Translations under genes and position numbers: made by a program
Origin: Eudorina sp. 2006-703-Eu-15
Lineage: Eukaryota > Chlorophyta > Chlorophyceae > Chlamydomonadales > Volvocaceae
Assembly: GCA_003117195.1 (NCBI GenBank)
Contig: BDSI01000031.1
Coordinates: 967,501-1,031,500, forward strand
Reading direction: 5' to 3'
DNA: 64,000 nt
Shown here: piece by piece, positions 25,501 through 36,500 of the stretch
Position numbering within the stretch: the first letter of the stretch is position 1
Layout: each line of letters starts with the position of its first letter
Notes under the pieces: model-generated
What the model was told of the DNA's origin: nothing
What the model saw: only the letters and a program-made list of their open reading frames with translations
Database searches by the model: none

Positions 25501-26196
25501 CTCTCCACACGGGCCTTCAGCAGCTCAGCCTCACGCACAGCTGTGAGGCGCTGCGCCTCAACGGCGCGCAGCCGCTCGTTGGTCTTATGAAGTTCCGCTG
25601 TCGTGGTTTCCACCTGCTCCATGAGCTCTTGATGGCTGGCGAGGTGAGGGGTGACCAGACGGGCCGAGAAGCGTGTTTCGGAACACGGCCATGCACGACA
25701 AACGAGCGCCGCTTTTGGTTACCTTTTCGATGCATACATCATAGAGCGCTGCCATGTCTGCGAGGCTGCCTGCAAAGCTTTAAGGTGTTCCAGCAGCGTC
25801 TGCGCAGAATGGCGACAGCCATTCAGAATCTTGCGTACATTTGCGTCAGCGACTGAGTCTTACTTCGATGCTGCTCTGACTCTGTTTTAAGCCATGCAGC
25901 GACCGAAGTACCAGTCGCTTCTTGGTAATTGCCGAGACCGCCTGCGGGTCAACGCGTGTCAATCGTATCCTCGGTGGTTGAAGAGCAACCAATACCCTCT
26001 TACATGCTCCTACCTTGTCGTCGGTGGGCGTAAATGCCTGCAGAGCCAATCCCACATAATCGCCAAGGCCGTGCACAAGACTGAACAGCTCTACCCACAC
26101 GTCATGCCGCTGTTCCTCTTCCGTATCACGTTGTTCTCCTCCAGCGCCACTGTGCCTGGTCGGAGATCCATCTGGTAGTCCTGGGTGCGCGCTCAT
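19555..26196 (-). CDS. Long coiled-coil protein with a disordered C-terminal half
   Basis: Twelve exons keep frame from ATG to stop: 26014-26196, 25864-25881 (18 nt), 25723-25799, 25456-25635, 25158-25353, 24765-24905, 24452-24556, 23982-24088, 23531-23663, 23154-23348, 21245-22798, 19555-20895, giving 1,409 residues. Residues 1-61 form a short acidic and hydrophobic head. About residues 62-444 are almost continuous heptad-like sequence (for example QQRVSQQEMQIAALQQQL), predicting a long parallel coiled coil. Residues about 445-1409 are low-complexity Gly/Ser/Pro/Ala with Arg-Ser patches such as SIKSVRFSDHE, typical of disordered, phosphorylatable tails. Exon 5 seems to use a GC donor. The architecture would fit a Golgi tether, a cytoskeletal linker or a flagellar/basal-body protein, but no family is recognised and no function is claimed. 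The gene is divergent from the kinase at 27505. Confidence 0.75.
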
Positions 26197-27504
26197 GTTA
26201 CTTGCATGACAGTGAGTATGAAGCTTTCAATTATGAGCGTCTAGTTGATGTGATGAGGATTACACAAACAACTTATCACGCGCCGTCACAGTCGACACGA
26301 CGTTTCACTTGACCTGCCGCGTCACCCCGTTAGTTCGACGCAGTACATTGTAACGAGCACCTAACAATCGGCCAGTCAATTGTCCCGAAACAGAACTGCT
26401 ACTGCTAAATAATACGAGCAGAATGCTGCAGAAGGGCCTCGCCACAGTAGCGGCTGGTCGCCTAACGTCATCGCCCCGTCATTAACTCTAGTGTCAGGGT
26501 ACATGTTTCACTGCACATCAAAGAATTTCGGTCTGGTGGCGATCCGATAGTACAGCCTACATTTTTGTGGCGCGCAGCGTGCACAAGCGTGCGTACCTGG
26601 TTGTGCCGCTCAATCAAATTTACCCGCGTACGATAATGCCAGTGCCGTCTTCAAACAGGCTCATCCGATGGAACTGCTCATGCCCCAGCGAGGTTTAACT
26701 GCCAGGCGCCTGTCACTTCCATCGTGATCAACATGATTCCCCGTCCCCGATGAAACCCCAGGCGAAATATATGTGGCCCGCACGCGCGAGGCCGTCACCC
26801 AGACGCATGAACCAAGCATGCTTGAAACAAACTGCTGTTGTAGCGGAACGAATCTTGGGGCAGCGTCGCAGTGCCCTTGATAGTGATGTGGGTGTGCGTG
26901 AGCCCTTCAGGGCCCTTCCCCCCTTCCGAAATGCTCGTCCGCAGCAGAATTTCTACTAGTGGCAATCTAACGTGAGGAAAGATGTGATATAGCGGACTGA
27001 TGCGCTCAAGCGGCGGTTGTGATAATTTTGCAGTGCAGCACCAGTACGACGGCAGTCCCATCGCACGCCGCACGGGCCGTGAGGGAACAGGGATGGCAGG
27101 CCGCTTCGTCAATGAATTGCGGCCTCATTTTGTAGGACGACTCCATCATTGAGGAACAGAAGAAACCGCAATCACTTGTTGTGCAATTAAGGACTCCTTC
27201 CGCCGCTCCAAAACGCAGATGCCCGACCCTATTGTTTTTCTATCCTAATAATTAAGCACTGTTCAAGCCTGCACATTGCCGGGATTTATAGATAGGGTCG
27301 TAGATGCGTGTCGTCGTTGTTTCAGAATTGCTTCTCACCAGCCTCTATCTTTGGTACGCGTGTATGCATAATAATACAATTCTATCCATTGAAATTTTAT
27401 GGCTAGATTCGCTGAATGGTTGCTTGGCTGACAGTCCTTTCATCGAGCCCACCTGCAACCTTGCACTGCCCTTTGCAGTTCCAGTATGCTATAGTTCCGA
27501 CACC
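26197..27504. promoter_or_regulatory. Divergent intergenic region between the coiled-coil and kinase genes
   Basis: The two genes start at 26196 (leftward) and 27505 (rightward), so this 1.3-kb stretch should carry both promoters and both 5' untranslated regions. It is less GC-rich than the coding flanks. A TTATAGATA stretch at about 27287, roughly 215 bp before the kinase ATG, is the only TATA-like sequence noted and may be chance. No gene is seen inside. Confidence 0.5.
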
Positions 27505-30500
27505 ATGTCGCCCTCAGAGGGCGTCAATGGGGAGCTGCCGGCGCACCCGGTCAGCTCACCTAGCGGCCTGCTGTCCCGGCTCAGAAGCCTGTGCATATGC
27601 GGAGCGCCCGCGACCGGCGTGGCTGATGCGGCGCCGTGCCACACGCCCGCCACGCGCTCTATTCGCCCGCGCTCCAGGAAATCCGGCGCCGACGCGGATC
27701 TGAGCCCGTCCGCGGGTGGGGCTAACACCCCACCCGACACCGGGGCCGGCGCCCGGACGTCCTCGGACGGCGCCAACAGCCACACAAACCTCAACAGCAG
27801 CCTCCTCCTGAGCATCGGCCGAACTGTCCCAGCGCGTCGCGAGGGTGACGCCGCGCTTTCCTGCGCGGACGCCCAGGCGGCAGAGGCAGCCGCCAAGCTC
27901 GACCACTCGCCGTCACTGCTCACCACGCTGGGCTTCGGCGTGGCCATGCCGGGCAGCTTGGCCTGCCAGCGCGTCAGCCGCACCAACCTGGACGCGGACA
28001 GCATCAGCGGCGCCGCCGCATCCAACGTCTACCAGTACAGCCACAGCAGCTACGCCATCAACTCGCCGACCCTCATTCCTCCTCCCGCCACGAACAGCAG
28101 CCTCGGGCAAGCGCAGGCGCAGGCGCAGCCGGGGACCTACATTGACCTGCCCAGAGTTAGCGCCACCCCGTCGACCCCCCTTTCTCCGCTGCTGGTGGTG
28201 CCGCCGGTCGTCCTGAGAGACGTCCGTGCGTCGCTGGCGCCGGCGCAGCCGGGGGCAGCCGGGGCCGGCAGGGCGGGTGCCAGCGACCCGGGAGTTCCCT
28301 CGGACCTGCTGCACGATCGCACCTCCCCGGAAGCAGCGCCCATCGGCGCGATGATTGGGGACAGCCCGCAGGCCGTGCAGGCGGCGTTGTTCAGGCAGGT
28401 AATGGGCGGCACGCAGCCGACCGTTGATCCGCAGGCGGACGACGTGGCAGCAATGGCGGCGGCAGCGGCGGCGGCGGCGGCCGCACACCTCGTCAGTCCG
28501 ACGGCGGCGGCGCGGCCGCCAGCGCACAGACAGGGCCTTATGCGTCCGTGTTCAGAGCAGGCCCTTCCAGGTCTGTCCGGTGGCGCAGCGGGGTCCGTCT
28601 ACGGCCTCACCCACGAACAGGGTCGCGGCACCGGCCAATGGATGGGCTCCGACAACCCCTCCGCGCCGCTGCCCACGATGCAGCACGCCACGCGGAGCCC
28701 GCCGGGCCGGCTGCCGAGCCCCGAGGAGCTGGGGATGCTGTTCATGCAGCCGCCGCAGCGGACCGCCCTCTCTGCGCGTCAAGAGCGCCGCGGGAGCTGC
28801 ATCGTGGCGGGAGAGCCATCCGCCTTCTCGGGCGAGCCCCTCGCGTTGCTCCGCGGCGGCAGCACGACGGCGCTGGCGCACCAGCCACTCGACGGGACGG
28901 CGGCGGCGGCGGCGATGGCCGCCGCCGCCGCCGTCGCAAGTACGACTGGCAACGCCATCATGTCCCCGTTCGTGTCTCCTCAGGTCACCACCGGCGGCAA
29001 CTTCGCAGCGTCAAGTGTGCACCAGCGCGTCTACGGCGCGGCCCTTTTGCCGTACGGTTACGGCAACGGGTACGGCAACGGGCTGGGCGCCGCGGGCTCG
29101 GGCTGCAGCTACCTGGACGCCCCCGCCCTGTACGACGGAAGGAGCACGCCGCTATCCGGCGCGATTTCCGGAACGCTGTCGCCGCGGCTGCAGAGCTTCC
29201 AGTACGGCGGCGGCGGCGGCGGTTCCAACGCCGCCGCTGCGCTGTCGCCGGGCCAGCCCGGCTGTATGGGCGGGGCGTACGGCGCGCCGCCGCCGTCGCC
29301 GCCGCGCAGCAGCACGGGGCTGCCGGTGCAGTGCAGGGTGTCCGTCAGTGGTGCCGGGAGCGTGCTGACGTTGCCCATAGAGACCAGCTCGCTCTGCGAT
29401 GTCACTGCGCCAAGAACAGGTGGGCCTTCGCGGCGCCGCAGGACTAACCTGCCAGCCTGGGCTTGGGCTCGGACGTTCGGGTCGAGTTGGTGCTTGGGCA
29501 CATGGGCAGGGGCTTACCAGAAGGCTTCATTCACTGATGTCCATCAGCCAGGTTGGACATACGGTACCTGCCGGAAGGCCACAAGGTGGGATGTGTTTAA
29601 AAAAAGAACCCGCCCGACGCAGCCCACACAGGGTGGGTGTGTTGCCGGATTTGCCCGTCTCGTGTATGAGCCTTCAGCAGGCCGCGAGCTAGCCAGCGCA
29701 TCCACCTCAAAACCCGTCCTTAAATCTGCCTCCGAAGGCGTGGCAAGCCCAAACCGTGTGTCGCCGACCCCCCGGCCCCGCCGCTGGGCAGTGTCGCCAA
29801 GCGAGTCGGTGCCCGAGCATTGCTACGCTTGCCACCGATAACGGCATCTTTGCCATGTGGGTTGAAAGGGAAACAGCCCCGGCGCCATGTGGGTCAGCGA
29901 CCCGTTTCTCGACCGGGTGCCGCCCGCCGGGGTCTGCCCCGACTGCGTCCGCCGCCCCGCAGGTCTGCTGCCCGAGCAGACGGCCATCGACGTGAGCTCC
30001 CAAGCACCCGCTCTGGACCTCTGGGCGGCGACCACGTACGTTTCGCTGACGAGCCGGATCGCGCAGGGCGCGTACGGCGTTGTGTACCGCGGTGAGGTGT
30101 ACCGCCGGTGCGCGGTTGGGTTCGTGGAGCCGGGATCGTGGTAATCCGGTAAAGCAGGCTGGCGCCGGTTCCGGAGCGGGGTATTGGTAGCGGCCTGACT
30201 AAGGGTTCCGGAGCCGGGGTGTGGGGATCGGGTCCAGGGGGGCGCTCCGGTCCGTGGCGGCTTTCCTCCCTGGAGCGACGTCGTGTGCTGCTCGGGACCC
30301 GGGGGGCCACGGCCAGAACAGGCATCTCTGGTCTCCCCGGCAGGCTCTTTCAAGGACTCTTTCCATGGACGGTATGACCTTGGCCGCGTGCGCGCATTTG
30401 CCGGGATGGCTGCAAAGTCACCCGCCCATGGCCGCTCACATACGGGTTCGCGCACGAGCTGGCTGCGCCTTAAGTCTGCTGCAATGCCGAACATCTGCGT

Positions 30501-33500
30501 CGCACCGCCCCCGCCCCCTCTTCCCGGGTTCGTTTCCCTCACTTTGCACCCCTCCCCCGCCATACCCATTCCTGTAACCCCCTCCCCCGCTGCCGCCCTG
30601 CCCGCGTCGCTGCACCTCCCCGTCGGCGCTGTCGGCCCCGGGTCCGCCCCCCCACGCTCACAGGCGTGTGGCATGGCTGCATCTGCGCCGTGAAGCTCAT
30701 GTTGGCGGCCAGCACCGAGAACCTCGCCTCCAAGCTGACCGAGGTCTTCCTCTGCAAGGCCCTCTCCTGCCACCCCAACATCATCCAGACCTTCGACTGC
30801 AACGTCTGGCGCATCACGCCCGATACGCTCCAGGCCGTGCGGGCCCTATGCGCCGGCGGCGGCGGCGGCGGCGCCGCCGCCGCCGCCGGCGGACTCGCCG
30901 GCGGTTCCACCTGCAGCGTCGTGTACGGCAGCGGCACCGCCACCGCCACGGCCGCGTCTTTCGCCGGCGCCGGCGCCGTCATCCGCTCCGCGGCCCTCCC
31001 CGACAGCCCGCTGCCACCGGGCGCGGGGATGACGCAGAGCGCGGCGTCTGCCTGGCTGGGCCCGACGGCCGGCGTGGGAATGGGCCCCGCACCCAGCGTC
31101 GTGCCGGGCGCCTCCAGCTACTTGGGGGCCATGGCCGCGCTGACCAGCTCTCCGCCCGTCAGCATGGAGACGTCCGCGCGGCTCTTCACGGCGCGGCCTG
31201 ACGCCGCCATGGCGGACGAGGAGATCACGGCCAACGCGCGTCGGGTGTTCTCATCGGCGGCGCTGGAGGCCTGGGGCTCGACGAGTGGTACGTCGCCGGG
31301 TGCGCCGGCGGCGGCGCCGGCGACGCCGGCGCTAGGGCAGGAGCTGGGCCTGGGGCCGGGGCCGCAGAAAGCGCAGGCGGCCAGTGGCGGGTCGGCGGCG
31401 ATGGCGGCGGAGCCGAGGGTGGCGGAGGCCGTCGGGACCCGAGTCGGCCCCGTCGTGTCGGTTTCGGAGGAGGTATCCGAGGTTGCGCCGCCGCCGCCGC
31501 CGCCATCGGGGCAGGAGCAGAAGCAGCTTCCGCAAGCGCGCACTGAAGCTGGGAAGGCAGAGGTCGTCGCTGTGTCGCCCGCGGCCGCCAGCAGCGGCAG
31601 CCCGGGCTCCGTCAGCGTTGCTCCATCGGGCCCGGCCGCCCAGGTCTCCCACTCCCAGGTCTCGCAGTCCCTCGTCTCCTCGCCCTCCCCTCCGGCCTCT
31701 CCGCCGCCGCCGCTGCCCCGGAAGGTGACCCAGCCGCCGTCGCTGCCGCATCCGGGCTTCCTAGACCCGCCGAATCCGACCGCCGGGGCTCCGCCACCGC
31801 CGCCGCCGCCGCCGCCGCCTCGGCTGTCCTCCCACGAGCTCCCACAGCACCCCCCTGACTCTGACCCAGGCCGGGAGATGCCCATACCTTCCGCCCTCAG
31901 CATCAGCCTGCGAGCGGGTGTCAACTTGGGCCCTGCGGCGCAGGTCCCGCTGGGATCCGGCCTGGCGCAGGAGGGCGGCGGCGGCGGCGCCGCCGCCGCG
32001 TCTGGCGGCGCTGAGCCGCCGCGCGGACGGCTGCTGGCGCCCATGGTGGCGGCAGCCACTCCGGTGGCGGAGGCCGCCGCCGCCGCCGCTGCCGCCGCCG
32101 GCGGCAGCATTGATCGGCGCGGCGAGTCGGCGAACCTCGCCTCGTTCGGCGCCTTACCGACGCTGAGTCCGCCCGAGTCGTCGCCCGCATCGCAGCTCCT
32201 CGCGGCGCTCAGCCTGGGCCCCAGCTCCACCATCTCCGATCTGGGCCAACCGAACTCGCCGTCGGAACAGCAACAGCACCACTCGCTGCGGGGGCCGCAG
32301 CAGCAGCAGCCGCAGCAGCAGCAGCAGCAGCCGCAGCAGCAGCAGCAGCCGCAGCAGCCGCAGGAGCAGCAGGAGCAGCAGGCGCGATCACGGTCGTGGC
32401 AGCTGCAGTTCCCGCGGCTACACGCTCAGGCGCTGTCGGAAGACAGCGGCGCGCGGGATGACACGCCGCGGGTCGTGATGGAGAAGCCGAAGCAGGAGGA
32501 GCAGGAGGAGCAGGCGCGGCAGCTGCAGCTACTGCCGCCGCAGCAACAGCCCGCCCCGCAGCCGGCGCCTGCTTTGGGAAGGGAGCTGCGGCACCCGCAT
32601 ATGCTGCGCCGGGATCCAGCAGGACAGGACCAACATCAGCTAGGGGAGCAGCCACAGCAACAGCTGCGGTGGCCGCAGCCGCAGCCGCAGCCGAGACACG
32701 ACGCCGAGGAGCCGGATGCTGCGCTGGCGGCGTGCGCGGCACAGCCGGGGCAGCAGCCGCAGCAGGGGCGGCAGCAGTCTCAGCAGGGGCTGTTAGGGCT
32801 GTTGGGGCTGCAAAGCGCCGGTCAGCAGCAACTCCAGCAGCAGCAACACCAGGAGCAGCAACACCAGGAGCAGCAACACCAGGAGCAGCAACACCAGCAA
32901 CACCAGCAAGGGCAGGGGCTGAAGGACTCTCCGCAGCGGCAGGAACGGAAAGCGGCGCAGGCAGTGGGCTGCGAGGTCCGCGGAAAAGCTGCGACTGAGG
33001 AGCAGCCGCGCGCCCATGACCGAGAAGGGCTCGTGCGGCCTGGCGGCGGCGGCGGCGGCGGCGGCGGTGTCAGCGCCGCATTTCTTCCCCCGCCGCGGCC
33101 CGGACCCGCCAACCTCGTAGCACGGGCAACTTCGGAGTCGTCCCTGCCAGCGGCGGCGGCGGCCATGGCGGCGGCGGGTCAGGGGGCGTTGGCGGCCGCC
33201 GCTCTGGCGGCGGCCGGGCAGCAGGCGCCCCGGGTGAACGGGTTCCTCCACGCCCGCTCCGCGGCAGCGCTTATCGGTCCGCAGCTTCGGGCTGGCAGCG
33301 GCGGCGCGCCAGCCTTGGGCCTCACCGAGAATGCCCTGCGCAACGGCGGCATGGCTCCTGCGCCGGCCTTGTTCGGCAGTGCAGCACCACACCACCATCT
33401 TCCTCACCACCACCCGCACAGCGGCACCGCGGATTCGCCCACGGCGAACGGCTCATATCACTCGCATCCGCCCGGGGAGGCTTCGGCGGCCGTAGCCGCC

Positions 33501-36500
33501 CCGTCGGCCTCCGGCGACGGCGGCGGCGCCGCCGCCGCCATGTCGGCGGTGTGGTACCCGCCCAGCGGGACCTCCATCCGTACAGCGGCTGACGGCGGCT
33601 GGCCGGTCTCCGGCCCGTCGACTCGCAACCTAAGTCCTGTGAAGCTCGCCAGCAACCAACCCAGCCCACAGCTCAGCGCCGCCGCGGCCTCCGCCGCCGT
33701 CGCCGCCACCACCGCGAGCCCTGCCGCCGCCGGCGCCGGCATCGCCGCCGCAGGCGGCGCGCCAGTCTTCCGCGCGGGAAGCGGCAGCGTGCCCAACGTC
33801 GGCTGGAGCGCGGCGCAGGTGGCGGCGGCCGCGGCGGCGGCGGCGGCGGCGGGGCCGTACAGCTCTCCCGTCAGCTCCGGCGTGCTGCCCGCAGCGTCGC
33901 TGCACGCGTACAGTGCTAGCACCGTCAGCCGCCAGCTATTCGACCGGGGACTCACACTTTCGATGACGGGCGGCCTGCCGGGCGGCGGCGGCGGCGGCGG
34001 CGGTGGTGGTGGGAGTATGGGCGCCTTCGGCCTCGGCCACGGCGGCGGCAGCCTGGGGCTGGTTGGGGCCCCGGCGCCGCTGCAGGCCCGCAGCGCGGTG
34101 TCGGTGCCGGATGAGGTCGACGCGGCAGCGACCACGGCGTCTGCGAGGAACCTGGCGCAGGTGGGGCTTCACGGAGGGGGGGGCAGCGAGGCGGAGACGG
34201 CGCTTCCCGTTGGTGTTGGGGAGTATTGCGGTTCGTGGTGGGATGGTTGGTTGGTTGGTTGGTTGGTTGGTGGTCTGGCCTTCACATTTTGTCGGCCAGG
34301 CGCAGGTCGCTTGTGCCTACCAACTCGCCCGAGACAAACCTCTCTCTTTGTCAATATTGTCAATAAAGACAGCGAAACCGCAAAAGGGCAACAAACCGAT
34401 AACCGCCGATGTCGAGACATACCCCTCCCCTTCCTCCCGTTTTGACCCTTCCTTTGGCAGTCGGCGCAGCTTCATTTTGTCTGCCAATCTCCAAACGCCC
34501 TGCCTCCCCGGCCAATTTCCTGCCCGGCCAATGGCCACACCCCCCCCCCCACCCCAGGTGCTGAACATGCTGGGCGCCAGGGAGGGACAGCTGGCAGTGG
34601 TAGTGGTGATGGAGGAGTGCGACAGGGGCTCCCTGCAGCAGCTGCTCAGCAAGGCCGCGGCGGCGGCCGCGGCAGCGGGCGGTTCGGGGCCGTCCGCGCC
34701 GACCGGCAGTATCAGCAGCGGCGGCGGCGGCGGCAGCAGCAGTAGCAGCAGCAGCAGCCTGTACCTGCCCTTCGCCGGCGGCGGGAGGTACCCGCTGCCG
34801 GTGGCGCTGCGGGCACTGGCGCTGACGGCGCGGGAGGTAGCGCTGGTGGGTCGGGGAGGGCGAGGGATGGCGACGGGTGGGTGTGGAGGGGAGCGGAGCC
34901 GGGAGAGCACTGTGGAAAGCTCGTCTGGAGTGTCGATAGCATGATAGGGTTCGGAGCCAGCCGCCGCGTATCGGGGGGTCTCGGAGCTGGGGTGTCCATC
35001 CGCGGCGAAGGGATCTGCCTTCCCGATCTCCTCCGAGAGGGTTTCCCTCGCAGGAGATGGAGTGAGAGTGAGAGTTGGGGGGGAGAAAGAGGGAGGGGGA
35101 AGGGGTCTAGAGGGTGGACAGGTCGGGTGCGCTGTGGGTGCGGCCATGGCCGCAGTCTCACCTCCCCCGGGAGCTGCTATCCCGGGCCGCGGGGTCGCGG
35201 CAACACCAGCCTGCCTCCCCCCCGTGCGGTGTGTGCGGCGCCTGCTTTGCGCCGCAGGGGATGGCCTTCCTGCACCACCACAACATCATCCACGGAGGTG
35301 AGCTGGGGCGGGACCCAGGGGACGGTTGGCGGTTGGCGGTTGGAGGTACCGGTGTGTCTGTCTGTTTGAGGTAGCCGGAATCACCGTGTTTTGTTTTGTG
35401 TGTCGCCTCTTTAAAATAGTAGCAGCGGCCCTTCTTGTCCTGCAAGACATGCGTACGTACGTACTGACGTGCCTCTCTCGGACCCTTCCGAACACGGCGC
35501 GCCTTGTGGCGGCCTGGCGCTTCCGTCCATCCCGCCTTCCTGGGCGCCGCTTCCTTGGCGGGCTGGCGCTCCAGACTTGAAGCCCGGTGAGTGCTCCGGA
35601 GGCGCTCCGACCGGGCGGGGGGGCACCCCGCGCCGCCGCGCTCGTTTTGTTTTCGGCCCCCTGCGTCGCACCGGCCACGTCCGCACCCCTCCGCGCGCCT
35701 GCACACCACTCCGCGCCATCCCGCCGCCGCAACCTACTGCCACAGCGCTCACACTCACGCTCACTCCCACCTCACCTAATCTCACCCAACCTCAACCCAC
35801 GCCACACCACGTCACGCCACACCACGCCACACCACATGCCACGCCGCCTCCTCTCTCCGCCCCTCCCCTCCCCTCCCGCAGGCAACGTGTTGCTCAAGAG
35901 CAGCCGACAGGACCAGCGGGGATTCATCGTCAAGATCAGCGACTTCGGGCTGAGCCGCGTGCTGCACAGCGGCGCCGCCGTCCGGGCCCGCCTGCTGGGC
36001 ACGCTGGGCGGCGGCAGTGCGGACGGCGAGGACGGCGGCCCCGACGGCGAGGGCGAGGGCGAGGGTGAGGGCGGCATCCCCGTCCACGCTGATGCGGACG
36101 GCACCTTTCTCGGCGGCGCACTGGACGGTACGGTGCCGTACCTGGCTCCGGAGCTGATCAACCACAACCAGCGGTCCAAGGCCAGCGACGTGTGGGCGTA
36201 CGGTGGGTTGCCGGTTGGACGAGCTCGGGTGCGGTGTGGGCCAGCGGGCGTTGGCACCTCTGGGGGCTGTTCCGCGGCGGCATGCATCGGCGTCGGTGTG
36301 GTCCGCCACAGCTGCCCTGCCCTGCCCTGCCCTGCCCTGCCCTGCCCTGCCCTGCCCTGCCCTGCCCTGCCCTGCCCTGCCCTGCCCTGCCCTGCCCTGC
36401 CCTGCCCTGCCCTGCCCTGCCCTGCCCTGCCCTGCCCTGCCCTGCCCTGCCCTGCCCTGCCCTGCCCTGCCCTGCCCTGCCCTGCCCTGCAACGCGGGAA

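Noticed and set aside
27304..27504. Upstream in-frame ATG extending the kinase by 67 residues
   Set aside because: The extension is AT-richer and hydrophobic, and unlike the rest of exon 1; the ATG at 27505 has an ACC context and begins the typical Ser/Pro/Ala sequence.
31118..32233. 371-codon open frame on the minus strand
   Set aside because: It is antisense to the low-complexity insertion of the kinase; GC-rich trinucleotide repeats keep several frames open.
35258..35902. The TKL kinase as a pseudokinase lacking its catalytic Asp
   Set aside because: A direct join of 35297 to 35882 would give HGGN, but the 12-nt microexon with ideal splice sites restores HGDLKPGN in frame.
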